64,000 nt of DNA from Marasmius tenuissimus (lineage: Eukaryota > Basidiomycota > Agaricomycetes > Agaricales > Marasmiaceae): positions 1-64,000 of the forward strand of contig JAQOTA010000057.1 of assembly GCA_029532415.1 (NCBI GenBank). Direction: 5' to 3'. The notes beneath the pieces are model-generated. The model did not search any database. It was not told the origin of the DNA and saw only the letters and a list, made by a program, of their open reading frames with translations. The stretch's first letter is position 1, and each line of letters begins with the position of its first letter. Of the stretch, positions 37,136-47,730 are shown piece after piece. Position numbers and translations under genes: made by a program.

Positions 37136-38333
37136 TATGCAGTTCGTTTGGGCAAAAATCTGCCATTCGTCAAATTGTCATCGTACGATGAAAATTTCTC
37201 TAATCCATCCTGTAGGCTGTCCACATAGGCTCGAGGGCCATTTTCTTAGTCGTTTCTATCACGATCTATATCGTCCACGGTCTTGCTATCGCTGGATACG
37301 CATCAAATTGACATCAAACTCGTTCTCATCACCTTCAAAGATCGTTCAGAGTCAACGTTGACGGGTCGACCCGTCAAAATGGCAAATGGAGAGCACCCGG
37401 TCACGTAGGAGAATTCTTCAGGAATTGTCAGACGTGTGCCTTTGAGAACGTAGCAATCATGATGGTCCAAATGGACCAACCTTAAAAGGGTAGTGTGCAC
37501 TGTGAAAGGCAGTGTGGAAGGCAGGAATAGGAATGGCAATCTTGGGGACGGTACGTCCTTTTTACAAACAGAACAATAGATTCTTTCCAAAAAAACAAAT
37601 TTTACAGACGCCTTCACACGCTTGCGTCCTTGACTGGAGCTACGAAATGCTCGGTGTCGGCGAGAAAGGTATGGGAGCAATCGAGTACAATGAGCAAAAG
37701 GGTATGTTCACGTCGTTTTCACCGGGATGGCGTAACCTCGCTCATCTGCTTTAGCTATTAGCCACTGAAATTTCGTTGGTCTGAAATGTGTGTTTTGACG
37801 CAATGCTTTTTCGCCACATACTCGGATGGAAGTAGTCCAACGTCTGTATGATCTTGATGTCACCACGAATGCGGTCGCAGCGATATTGGGCCTCCACTTG
37901 ACTCTGGCAAAGCACTGTCGTGATAGATCTCAACCCAGTGCAATGTATGGTGATTTTGGGATAACGCTCGAGGTGAGACACTCGAAGTTTGCCACTTTAG
38001 CCGTACGCCGATTGATCTTTTTCGTAAAACAGGGGTGCGAAGGATATTGTATGTGACGGACAGCACAGGGCCCAGTTGTTAGTAGAGAATGGTCTCTCGA
38101 TATCGCATCGGGCCTTGTACGTTTGAACGATTGTTTGTTGAATACCGTATGACATCCAAAATCTGCCCACATCACGACACTGGTGACCAGGATACCTTCG
38201 GGGCGAAATAAGCAACAGTTTGATGACGAATCCAGACCAACTTCCAGGTAAACGCAACTAGAGACCAAGGCAAGCATGAGTCGCGAGAACTGTAGTGCAG
38301 GTGTACGGAGTGAATCCGACATCACCTTGAAGC
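37136..38333. repeat. Duplicated flank block, copy b, right part
   Basis: Homologous to 60400-61690 and to 16110-16795 plus 19584-20144. Shared words include GAATGCGGTCGCAGC (37868, also 61219), TTTGGGCAAAA and TACAGACGCCTTC/TATAGACG stretches. No frame is kept across the three copies. Confidence 0.55.
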
Positions 38334-40387
38334 TCAGTCAATGTCTTCAATATCAAGATCAAGAGTCTGCGTGGTGGTATTAAAGCTCCCCAATACTTCC
38401 AATGGGGGAGGCAAGAATATCGTGGACCAGAAGCTGGCTCGGCGAGTGTTGGAGGTCGCGCTTCTAAGGGTTTCTGAGTTGCGTGAACCGTAATAGGACT
38501 TTCCAGCGCTGAGACTTGTGCTATTGGCGTCGGGGCTCTGATATCGAGGGGAAAATCTACCAACGAAATTGGAGACAATCAGACGACGGCAAAAAAAGAC
38601 AGCGATGGAACGAACCATCCCAGACTGGTCCAAACTGATCTGGCTCATAGATACTTTGGTCATATCCGAGAGATCGAGCAAAATCGGTGGTGAACGGGTC
38701 AAAACCTCGAAGTATTTGGTATTGTCGTAGGCAGCTGTAGGCATCGTTAGACCAAGACCATAAGTTGGGGCGTTGATAGAGTTTGAGATTCGTCGGAAGG
38801 CCAAAGTCGTCACAGAGATTGTGCGATAGCGGAGAGTGGCCGTCTTCATTGAAAGACCAGTAATGAAGGGAAGAGGTCTTGCCTTTGCATAGTGGGTGGA
38901 CAAAGAGGTAGACTGGCTGTTGTGATCGTCGACGAGCTTCAGAGTCTGAAAGGTCGTTATACAACGAGGCTCCGGAGTCGAGAAACTCTGCAAAATGTCA
39001 GTGTGTGGAAGGAGAGTGGCAAATGAGGACACACTGTAAACAGTTAAATCCTCGTCCAAAGGGATCCCACCGGCTCCAAATACACTCAGAGCTTGCAGCA
39101 TCCACGCGCTGTCTGCATCCCAATTCCACCGCAAGTCAAGATAATCTCCGCCAGTGAGCGTGAATCTACTTGAGGTGTTGGATGAAAGTTCAAAGAGGCG
39201 TGCGATTTCTTCGAAACCCACCTGGTCACCCCATTTTCCAGCAGTTTTCGACCTGTAAGACTGTCCTCCATGCTTGCCCAGACATTGTTTGCCATGGCAA
39301 TGGGTTTGTTTGTCAACGGCGAAATGACCATCGGCCGAAGGACTTTACAAGGCCCACGGTAGGCCCAGGCAGCCGAATCAGCGATTTCATTGACGATGAC
39401 GCGATCGACTTGCTTCAACTTGAGGCTCGCCAAGAATCGCAACAGAGTATCTTCTTGAACGAGTTCTGCTGTCAAAGGCAACACTCTGTCAAAATTCTGG
39501 CTTGTGATCCTGATATTGGGAAATGGCCCCGGTGGACCACGACAAAACACTCCCCTCCCCAGATCCAACCACAATTCTGCGTCCTTACAACTCAGTTGCC
39601 TCTGTAATAATCTTGTTCAAATGTATCCGAATATTATACTGGCCACTTACACGCAAACTGTTGAGGTACGTCTCTCCAATAATCCCTACATTCATCTGTG
39701 CAGCCGGTACCAGCTCTGCAGAAGAAAATCAGTGAAACTTGCCCTATGGTATGCAACCAGTATATACCATTGTATAATAGTACCGATGGGATTGCTGAAC
39801 AATTGTAACCATACATTTGAGGTGTGTTTAACGTTCTAGAATGACTTAAGTATATCCGTGCAATGGGAGGAAATCTGAAACACACAGTTCGCTCATTAAC
39901 ATCGCGAGATCTTTTTCAAAGGCCTGAGGCGAGGTTGAGCATTCGCTGTACAAATGACAAATTGAATCCTGGCGTACCTTTCCCGCATCTGGGCCTCTGT
40001 ATTCCACCACCGTGAAGACTTTGCCCGGTCTATCCACAAGTTCCGCCGCACAAATCAGCCTATCAGCTCGAACTCAGCTCTTTTCATAAGATTGACATTG
40101 ACTTTCATCTTCGTCGTCCCAATATCGCGGGTACTGGTCGATGTGGATGTTCCGTAGCCTGCAGATAGCGCCCTGCTTCACGTAGAAATACTAGGGGGGA
40201 GGGAATCAGTTGCGAGTCTCCAAACACAGCTTGAGACACATACCTCGTCCAACTCTGTGTGTTCCTTCTCCTCTGCTTGTACGATTGTCGTTGTGTAATT
40301 GATCTGGTCTCCTTGAACGTGGCTGAAGCTCCCGCTCCCACTTGTAACTGTGGTCTTTTTTGCCTTTTGAAAGAAGTGGGATATCAT
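38334..40387 (-). pseudogene. Copy 5 of the expanded family (type II), lightly damaged
   Basis: ATG 40387 (MISHFFQKAKKTTVTSGSGS). The exon layout is as in copy 6, with AAELVDRPGKVFTVVEYRGP, ELVPAAQ, ELWLDLGRGVFCRGPPGP, LPLTAELVQEDTLLRFLASL, PMVISPLTNKPIAMANNVW, QPVYLFVHPLCKG and YQILRGFDPFTTDFA. Lesions: an in-frame TGA at 40074-40076 in exon 2, where sister copies have CGA; a short deletion near the end of exon 8; and a frame change in the last exon, so that the conserved ending …NTTTQTLDLDIEDID lies in another frame. Intron 8 has a normal GT donor here. A 295-codon frame at 38334-39221 runs through introns and is not a separate gene. Confidence 0.75.
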
Positions 40388-40466
40388 TGGACTGAGTGGA
40401 CGGGTGTGTTAGAAGGGGCAGGTGGAGGTGAAAAGACACCGCGAGGCGTATTCTAACAGCAGCCTC

Positions 40467-40475
40467 CCTTATATA
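40467..40475 (-). promoter_or_regulatory. TATA box of copy 5
   Basis: TATATAAGG on the minus strand, 80 bases before ATG 40387. It is the best TATA match among the six copies. Confidence 0.55.
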
Positions 40476-42472
40476 CCCAGGTTGCGATTACTTTGGGTTT
40501 ACCTGTCCACGCTTTTCCATTCGCCAGCAGACCCTTTTATGGAACTTCCCTGTACTCGACCCAATACTGTTCTCATCGATATCGGTTTCCTGTCAGAAAC
40601 ATGGTTTGGATCCCGATAAAACCACTCCCGCTGTAATAAACGTCCTCGGCCGATGTGTTGAGGCGGACCACGACTACTTAGATGCTTTGGAGTACCCAGG
40701 GGCAAGCTTCTCTCAAGTTGAGACTTGATTTCTCCATTTGCTCCCATTTTTTGGTATCCAATCTGATTTGTACTTCTCATCCGTTATCAGTTGGGCGTCC
40801 CGTTGATCATTTGCTGATTAGTGCGGGAACACCCCTCCAGAGGCAGTCGTATTTGTGCATGCCAAGCTTTGGACTGGTGAGTATCGCGAAATTCAAACAA
40901 GAAGTGCGAATCGACGGGATCGGTTCAGAAATGAGTCACAAGTGTTTGTAGAGCGCCCGTGCTTCGAGGACTTGTGCTCGAGATACCACTGGCAACTGCG
41001 ACATTTCTCCGATTTTGTTCCTCAAGTGACATTCACCATCCTGCGGCAGCGTCCCTATGGTTGTTTCAAACAAATCATTGACTCGAATGGCCCATTTGAG
41101 GCTCACGCTCTCGGAGGTTGGCACTTTTAGGGCCCGGATTGACAGCCTTGATCTTTGAAAGCTAACGGCCCAAGTCTGAGTCCAAGTGAGTCGTCATTTG
41201 GAGAACACCAAGAAGAGTTTTGCGACTGTAACGCCAGACTCCAAGCGTATGAATTCAATGGACATAGACAACCCAGCCTGTCCGCCCCGGCTTTGTCTCG
41301 ATCAGCTCTAAGTCACCACCTCAGGCTGCCTGTTTGAATGGTTCGAATGCTGACTTCGTGTGAGCCTTACTCTGAACTTATCTGGTAGTTTCAATGAGGT
41401 AGGAGCTTCGGAGAGTTATCTGTAAAGGTGAGCTTACAACTTGCGATGGTCACTGACCTCCTCTAAGGTTGACAATGGCCTTCTATACAGTACACTCGAA
41501 CGAAGACACCAGGATACATTGTTCGGGATGAACTCAGCAATGACCAGAAGGAATCCTCGTCCTTGATCTCGCAGGTGAGCCTCCCAGTACCCCCATTTGG
41601 CGCTACCGCACTCACGAAGCTGCGGGCTTGCTTTAAGGTTTCAAGCCGGTAAAATGTGATACTTTGATGTCCTTCTCTCAACCTTCGAACGGGGGCATTA
41701 CTTCGAGATACCAAAGGGTCGCTCGGGTTTGGCTATCAGCCTGGCTACAGTCTTTATGTTGAATTCCTCGTCTCACCTGGAGCCACCACCTATGGGGAAT
41801 CAATATTCTCCAGAATCCGGCTTTTGGGACGATTTGAGAGCGTAACCTTCCGTGATTCGACCTGGTAGGTCTGCCTCAGAGTTTGTCTCGAAAATGTACT
41901 GACCGTCGGCGTTTCTTGCCTCGTGCTAGCTTGTGAAAAACTCGGGAGTACGGGTCCTGTCTACCTGACCTTTCGAGCAAGCCTCGACGTTGTAGCGCGC
42001 TTAATGGCTCCATGTGTCATCGCGAGTTACGAGTTAAGTGAACGCCGTTCAGACAATTTCGTGCATACCTAATGGCTCATTCTCCAGTTATTTGGCCGAG
42101 TGCGGGCCCCCGTGATATTCAAAGTACGCTCTGTAACGGCTCGCCGGGTTGCTGGGAGCAATGAGAACGAGAAACCCCTGCCGTATGAGTACCAAGGGGA
42201 GTGCACCAGCGAACCTATGTGGATCCGGTCAGTCACTGACCAGCCCCGGCAGTTGGAATCAGGGACTACCAAACTGACAGGCCTGGTCAGTCTCTGATTC
42301 GCAAAGGCTTTTTCGCACAGATACCTTAAGTTTGATGGTGTCTGGTCTGCGCCGCAGGACTATCACATACCTATCAACTCATATTAGAATGGTATTCCCT
42401 AGTCAGTGGCTAAGCAGAACATAACAGGTCAACGTGCGGTGAACAGATAAGGAGAGACTGACCAGAGATGGC
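40476..42472. other. Upstream flank of copy 5 and decayed blocks, no firm gene
   Basis: 40490-41330 resembles the upstream flanks of copy 4 (30100-30650) and copy 1. 41810-42010 resembles 25790-26060. The 83-codon minus-strand frame at 41463-41714 has no recognisable domain. The right end (42220-42472) is rich in CTGACCAG/CAGTCA words and continues past the retrotransposon at 49255. Confidence 0.45.
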
Positions 42473-42477
42473 CAGAT

Positions 42478-42762
42478 TGTAAGGATCTGGCTTGCCGAGT
42501 GACGGAGAAGCCGAGAATAAGGAAAATCCCGAAGCCGAACTGTGGCTGAGACTCGAGAAAGGAAATATAAGAGTTGATTCGACTGACAAATCCTTAGATA
42601 CATGAAGGCTTAAATACTATAATAGCTAGGAGAATATACTAAAAGGGATCTTAACGGAAACACGTACGAGTCAAGTAGAAACGAGTGTCAAGTAGACGTG
42701 ATATGAAATATAAGCAAGTGGAATAGGGGAGTACGTGTGTATAGTGGGATCGAACCGTTACA
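42478..42762 (-). repeat. 3' LTR of the Ty3/gypsy element
   Basis: 285 bp, TGTAAGG…GTTACA as read on the plus strand, with TGTAA/TTACA ends. Nearly identical to the other LTR. Confidence 0.95.
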
Positions 42763-42774
42763 TTATCCCCCTTC
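42763..42774 (-). other. Polypurine tract
   Basis: On the coding strand GAAGGGGGATAA lies immediately before the 3' LTR, the usual place for the plus-strand primer of reverse transcription. Confidence 0.8.
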
Positions 42775-42839
42775 AGGCTTGAACGAACGAAATAGAATAA
42801 GGGAGTGAAGAGCCGAAACTTGTGAACGGTGAGATGAAA

Positions 42840-43427
42840 CTAGATCCATGAATTGTCGAGAGCACCAAACTCGTGAGGCCACGGAATTGACTCGTCGTTG
42901 AACAAATGATAAGCGAAGATTTCTCCATCGATATATGAACGGTTTGTATGTTCTTCCACCGCCCGAAGTAACTCCTTTGGCGATGGCCATGTAGCACCGT
43001 TGTTGTCCATGGATTCCCAACACCGTCTGAAAGTGCTGTACGGTCTATCAAAGCACAATTGCCAACCTGTCGTTGACGAGTAGAGAAATCGATAATTGGG
43101 AGACCACCGAATGTTTTTGCAGTAGCCGTAGAAGGTGAAAGGGTTGAATACGCTTCCACAGGGGTCATTTTCCCCCATTTCAGAGTGGTATACGAAGTCG
43201 GAATTAGTGCGATAGCGAAGGGGTAGGTTGTGAAGTGCCGGGATTTCGAAACAGTCTGTATAGCGGATGTAGGTCCAAAATTCGTCTGGGACATGGGATA
43301 GCCATTCGACGAGTTCGTCTTCGGACAATTTGGGATCCTGTCCAATGACCACCGTGTTGTCAGCACCGTTGTATTTCGAGTATGGAAGGCGAATAAGGAA
43401 AGGAAGGCGAGGGATAGGTTCAATCAT
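42840..43427 (-). CDS. Extra ORF (ORF3) between pol and 3' LTR, unknown function
   Basis: A 195-codon frame starts at ATG 43427 (MIEPIPRLPFLIRLPYSKYN), 46 bases after the pol stop and on the same strand. It ends before the polypurine tract, the place where retroviral-like elements carry env or accessory genes. It is rich in Trp, Tyr, Phe, Pro and Asp (DEFWTYIRYTDCFEIPALHN, HLFNDESIPWPHEFGALDNS). No signal peptide, membrane span or coiled coil is seen, so it does not look like an envelope. It may be a captured host fragment or an accessory protein. In an otherwise complete young element an intact frame of this length is unlikely to be chance. I do not recognise it. Confidence 0.6.
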   Translation of the reverse strand: MIEPIPRLPFLIRLPYSKYNGADNTVVIGQDPKLSEDELVEWLSHVPDEFWTYIRYTDCFEIPALHNLPLRYRTNSDFVYHSEMGENDPCGSVFNPFTFYGYCKNIRWSPNYRFLYSSTTGWQLCFDRPYSTFRRCWESMDNNGATWPSPKELLRAVEEHTNRSYIDGEIFAYHLFNDESIPWPHEFGALDNSWI

Positions 43428-43473
43428 GATAGTTCGTGTGATAGTAAGGACCGTGTTTCACGGAGTAGTGACG

Positions 43474-46400
43474 TTAATGGAGCAATGAGGAGTTGGTTGT
43501 GGAGGGAATACCCTTGACTTCATAAGTAAATTTGTTAGGGGCCTTTGACTTGCGGCCAAAACGTGTTGTCGTGACTTCAGGAGGTGTGTAGTTACTCCTT
43601 GGATTGACATGAAGCGGAGGAGGGGATGGTGAGCGGATAGGAATGTGTCGAATGTCATTCTGTGAGTGAAGGTCGTCTGCGGTGTCCATTTGATCAGAGT
43701 CCCCATCTTGAAGTGCTGTTTCGTGATCTTCTTCCAGTATTCTCGATGTTAGGTCTCTGTCCAATATAAATTGGTTCGGACGAGGTGCCTTGGGGTGACG
43801 TCGATGAAAACGGTCGATGAGTTCGTTGTAATTAGTGGGAATGTCGGTTAAAGGGGTCCAAGCATCTTCAGAAGGATCGGTGTCTCTGTAGTGGAGCAGA
43901 TATTCATATGATTGTCCGATCTTCCGTGCATCCAAAACGGTCTCGATTCTGGTGGATGGATCATCCTCGAGTTCGACAGGAATAGGTTGAGAGGGGGCGT
44001 GAAATTCCCCAGGATCGTGGTACGGCTCCAGGAGAGCAACATTGAAAACCGGGTGTAATCTGGAAAGGTACGATGGAAGTCGGAGTTTATACGCATTTGT
44101 ACCGACTTGTTTGATGATTGGAAACGGTCCAAGCTTGCGGTGATCGAGCTTTGTTGAGGGACGATTCGTTTTGATATGCTTCCGAAGTAGCCATACCAAT
44201 TGACCTTCAGAGAATTTGGGTGGCGGTAGGTGGCGAGCGTTATAATATTGTGCCTGCTTTTCTTGTGCAAAGGCTAGTGTCGCTTTGAGCTCCTCGTGAA
44301 TGAGCTTCAAACGACTTGCGATGTCGGTAGCAGCAGGGATATCATTCTGATCTGTGAGCTTCGGTTCAAATGTCGGGCGGAAACCTAAATTGGCAAAGAA
44401 TGGAGATTGTCGAGTAGAAGAGTTCTCAAGGTTGTTGAAAGAGAATTCTGCAAGGGGTAGGTAATCAACCCAGTCATCCTGATGGTATGAACAATATGAT
44501 CGAAGATATGTTTCGAGTGTTTGATTCGTTCTTTCTGTGAGACCATCCGTTTGTGGGTGATAGGCGGTTGAAGTGCGGACTTCTGTGTCAAGTAACTTCA
44601 TAAGTGCATTCCAGAAGCGTGAGACAAACAATTTATCACGATCCGAAATGATATTCATCGGTAGCCCATGAAGTCGGAAAATTTGGTCAAGAAATAGCCA
44701 GGAGAGTTGTTCGGCGGTGATGGATTCATTGGTGGGGATAAAATGGGCTGCACGGGTAAGTCTATCACAGACAACCCAAATAGTGTCGTGGCCATGGGAG
44801 TCTGGGAGTTTTGTGATGAAATCCATTGTGATTGATTGCCATGGACGCTCCGGGATCTCGAGTGGTTGCAATAAGCCATATGGTTTGTGGCATTCTGATT
44901 TAGCTCGGGGGCAATTGTCGCAAGCTCGTACGTAGCTGCAGATGTACGTGTTCATTCCGGGCCAGGAATAATCTCGTGCCACTAATTGTTGTGTTCTGGC
45001 TCGTCCAGGATGTCCACCAACACGTTGGTCATGACGGGAATACAAGACACTCCGTCTGAGCTCGGGAGGAACGTAAATGCGACCCTTGTGGAAAACTAAG
45101 TCGGAATGAGTGGTGAAATCTGAATTTCCGGCGACTAATGCTTCTCTCCATGTTAGGTCCCGTTGGTATGCATCTCTGAAGCGTTGTAGTAGTTCAGAGT
45201 TATCGATGGACAGTGTTACTAGCGTGGAAATAGAGGAAGTCGCGGGTGGTGGGGGAATTTCAAATTCGGGGTTGCTGGTTTCGGAAAATAGGCGCCGTGT
45301 GCGGTAGGAGTCGAGTATGGTTTGGAATTGACCTGTAATATGATCATCCCCCTTCTGTGGTACGAAGTCGGGACGTCGAGATGCAGCATCAGCCACATTA
45401 TCTTTACCTGGTGCCCAATCCAACACAAAGTCAAACTCTGAAAGAAACATTGCCCAGCGAGCCTGACGGCGATTGAGAATCCTCGAAGTCATAAAGTATG
45501 AGAGATTCTTGTGATCGGAGATGACGCGAATGGGGAACGGGGATCCAACAAGCCAATGACGGTGTTCTCTGAAAGTCTCAACGATTGCGAGTAATTCTTT
45601 ATCATGAACCTCGTAGTTGATCTCCGCTGGTGAGAGCTTTCGTGAAGAGAACGAGACAGGATGCCAAAGGCCTTCGGGGTCTTGTTGTTGGATAATGCCC
45701 GAAAGAGCAAAGTCTGATCCATCAGTTGAAACAGTTATCGGTAGACGTGGGTCAAAGTGGCGTAAGACTGGTGCTTTGGTGAAACAATCCTTAAGTTTCG
45801 TGAAACTCTGCTTGCACAAGTCAGAGAAGTCGAAGGATTTATTCTTCTTGGTGAGTCCGGTGAGGGGAGTGACGATACGGGAGTAGTCATGGATGAACCG
45901 GCGATAGAAATTTGTAAAGCCTAAAAAGGACTGCAGATCCTTCAGTTTGGTGGGTTCCGGCCAATCTGTGATTGTCTTGAGCTTCGCCGGGTTCATTTTG
46001 ATACCGTCTGACCCTATAATATAACCTAGATATTCGACCTCGGGTTTGGAAAAAACACATTTCAACGGGTTTGCACATAAGTTGGCTGTGCAAAGTCGTT
46101 CGAGGACCATACGGACATGTTTGGTGTGTTCTTCGGGTGAGTGAGAGAAAATGAGTATGTCGTCCAAATAGACCACACATACAACGCCCAATATATCGCT
46201 GAGTACGTCCTGTATGAACGCTTGCCATGCAGCGGGGGCATTTGTAAGTCCGTAAGGAACAATCAGGTGTTCAAAGAGGCCCAAGTGAGTCTGGAAGGCA
46301 GTCTTCCATTCGTCGCCCTCTCGAATGCGCAGGTGGCTATAGGCACTCTTGAGGTCGATTACTGAGAAAACACTGCAACCCTGAACCATATCCAATAGGT

Positions 46401-47724
46401 TGTCGATGAGAGGTAAAGGGAATCTGTTCTTCTTGGTGATTTTGTTAAGTCCTCGGAAGTTGACACATAGACAGATTTCTCCTGTCTTCTTCCGTGTGAA
46501 TAAAACTGGGGCACCAGCAGAAGATGTTGAACGACGAATGTGACCACGTTTAAGGTTAGATTGCACATATTCGGCCACGGCGTCCTTTTCCTCTGGTGTG
46601 AGTTTGTACATTCGTGAGAATGGTGGTGTTGTGCCTTCCTCAAGTTCGATGTCAATGTCGAATGGTCGATGTTTTGGTAATTTTTCGAACTCCTGAGGGT
46701 TGAAAACAGTCTCCTTGAAATCCATGTACTGAGGAGGTATAGAGGACGAAATATCATCGGGCGGTTTATTCGGAGAACTCGAAGGGTTGGGGTTGGGGAT
46801 AGGTTCAGTGGTGAAGGAGTTGATGAAAGCTGGCGAGTTTGTATCATGGAACCTGAGTAGTGATACCGATTGTGGGTCGTTCTTCGTGAGTTTCGCGAAC
46901 TTTCGTTGACTGATAACTTTAACGTTCGGAATTTGTGGTGCGGGGTGAAGAAAATCGGTCGCGGGAGGAAACGGACTCTGAAAATTGTGGAATCCATTCA
47001 AAAAGGCAAGGAACGAAGTAGATCGTTGTGGAGGATCCCTAGGGGTTGGTTGGGGTGAATACCTGAACCATGACGTCGGTTTCGGAAATCTGCTATTGAT
47101 CCAAGTCGGGGAGACACCAGAGAGACCTAGGCCATCAAGGTGTACTTGTTTTGTTGGCGTTTCTCGTGCAAGACCTCGGCCTTTTGCGAAAACCGTGACG
47201 GGGGCAGCTAGACCACAACATTTGAGAGAGACAGTATCCTCTACCCAATCAATGTTTGGATTGTGGCGCTTAAGCCAATCAAGTCTGAGAATTATGGGGT
47301 ATTCAACAGACACGACAGCCAATGAAATGAGTTCGGAGTGAGTCGAGATGGAGAGTCGTGTGATTACGTCCTGGGTGATCATTCCAGACGCGATAGGGCG
47401 GTCGTCAACGGCCATAATAGGTACGGGAACTTCTTTCGCGCGGCGAGGAAGTGCATGTCTAGCCGAAAACCTGTCAGATATGCAGGAATTTGAGGCGCCG
47501 GAATCAACCAAAGCGTAAGTCGAAATGAATGTATTGTTGGGGAGACGTAGCTTCACAGAAATAAAGAAGTGCTTTGGGTATGCAGCGTGTATGAATACAG
47601 GCGCCAGGGTATGTGCGAGAGTGTAGAGTCCATTATTGAGTCGGGTATATGTGGCATCCGGTACCATAGAACGTGTCCCTTCGCTCACCGAATGCTCTGG
47701 GACAGGAGAACATTCGGTTAAGCT
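43474..47724 (-). CDS. pol: pol polyprotein: protease, reverse transcriptase, RNase H, integrase, chromodomain
   Basis: The frame is open from the gag overlap to TAA/TAG at 43474. A lone ATG would be at 47667, but the frame is set -1 relative to gag and probably made by frameshifting. Numbering from 47688, the aspartic protease has VDSGAS at about 61-66. Reverse transcriptase spans about 340-560 with VIDLKSAYSHLRI and the catalytic YLDD at 507-510. RNase H follows (TVSTDGSDFALSG, then the DKELLAIV region). Integrase has an HHCC finger (RHDQRVGGHPG … CDNCPRAKSECHK) and a DDE core (SITMDFITKLPD, NIISDRDKLFVS, GLTERTNQTLE). Near the C-terminus is a chromodomain (RIETVLDARKIGQSYEYLLH … EDAWTPL), likely directing insertion to methylated chromatin. 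All key residues are present and there is no lesion. Confidence 0.95.
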   Translation of the reverse strand, partial: SLTECSPVPEHSVSEGTRSMVPDATYTRLNNGLYTLAHTLAPVFIHAAYPKHFFISVKLRLPNNTFISTYALVDSGASNSCISDRFSARHALPRRAKEVPVPIMAVDDRPIASGMITQDVITRLSISTHSELISLAVVSVEYPIILRLDWLKRHNPNIDWVEDTVSLKCCGLAAPVTVFAKGRGLARETPTKQVHLDGLGLSGVSPTWINSRFPKPTSWFRYSPQPTPRDPPQRSTSFLAFLNGFHNFQSPFPPATDFLHPAPQIPNVKVISQRKFAKLTKNDPQSVSLLRFHDTNSPAFINSFTTEPIPNPNPSSSPNKPPDDISSSIPPQYMDFKETVFNPQEFEKLPKHRPFDIDIELEEGTTPPFSRMYKLTPEEKDAVAEYVQSNLKRGHIRRSTSSAGAPVLFTRKKTGEICLCVNFRGLNKITKKNRFPLPLIDNLLDMVQGCSVFSVIDLKSAYSHLRIREGDEWKTAFQTHLGLFEHLIVPYGLTNAPAAWQAFIQDVLSDILGVVCVVYLDDILIFSHSPEEHTKHVRMVLERLCTANLCANPLKCVFSKPEVEYLGYIIGSDGIKMNPAKLKTITDWPEPTKLKDLQSFLGFTNFYRRFIHDYSRIVTPLTGLTKKNKSFDFSDLCKQSFTKLKDCFTKAPVLRHFDPRLPITVSTDGSDFALSGIIQQQDPEGLWHPVSFSSRKLSPAEINYEVHDKELLAIVETFREHRHWLVGSPFPIRVISDHKNLSYFMTSRILNRRQARWAMFLSEFDFVLDWAPGKDNVADAASRRPDFVPQKGDDHITGQFQTILDSYRTRRLFSETSNPEFEIPPPPATSSISTLVTLSIDNSELLQRFRDAYQRDLTWREALVAGNSDFTTHSDLVFHKGRIYVPPELRRSVLYSRHDQRVGGHPGRARTQQLVARDYSWPGMNTYICSYVRACDNCPRAKSECHKPYGLLQPLEIPERPWQSITMDFITKLPDSHGHDTIWVVCDRLTRAAHFIPTNESITAEQLSWLFLDQIFRLHGLPMNIISDRDKLFVSRFWNALMKLLDTEVRTSTAYHPQTDGLTERTNQTLETYLRSYCSYHQDDWVDYLPLAEFSFNNLENSSTRQSPFFANLGFRPTFEPKLTDQNDIPAATDIASRLKLIHEELKATLAFAQEKQAQYYNARHLPPPKFSEGQLVWLLRKHIKTNRPSTKLDHRKLGPFPIIKQVGTNAYKLRLPSYLSRLHPVFNVALLEPYHDPGEFHAPSQPIPVELEDDPSTRIETVLDARKIGQSYEYLLHYRDTDPSEDAWTPLTDIPTNYNELIDRFHRRHPKAPRPNQFILDRDLTSRILEEDHETALQDGDSDQMDTADDLHSQNDIRHIPIRSPSPPPLHVNPRSNYTPPEVTTTRFGRKSKAPNKFTYEVKGIPSTTNSSLLH

Positions 47725-47730
47725 TTTCCC
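47674..47730 (-). promoter_or_regulatory. -1 ribosomal frameshift signal at the gag/pol junction
   Basis: On the coding strand the heptamer GGGAAAA (47730-47724) sits in the gag frame as G GGA AAA, one codon (GCT) before the gag TAA. After a 5-base spacer comes an 8-bp stem ACCGAATG/CATTCGGT (47718-47711 with 47694-47687). Its loop contains TGTCCC (47704-47699), which can pair with GGGACA downstream (47679-47674), giving an H-type pseudoknot. A -1 slip here leads exactly into the open pol frame. Confidence 0.85.

Noticed and set aside
38334..39221. 295-codon minus-strand ORF
   Set aside because: It runs through two introns of copy 5 in a frame that is out of register with the conserved exons except at its start and end.
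46359..46997. 212-codon minus-strand ORF inside the retrotransposon
   Set aside because: It is a shadow of the intact pol frame, which carries all the conserved motifs.
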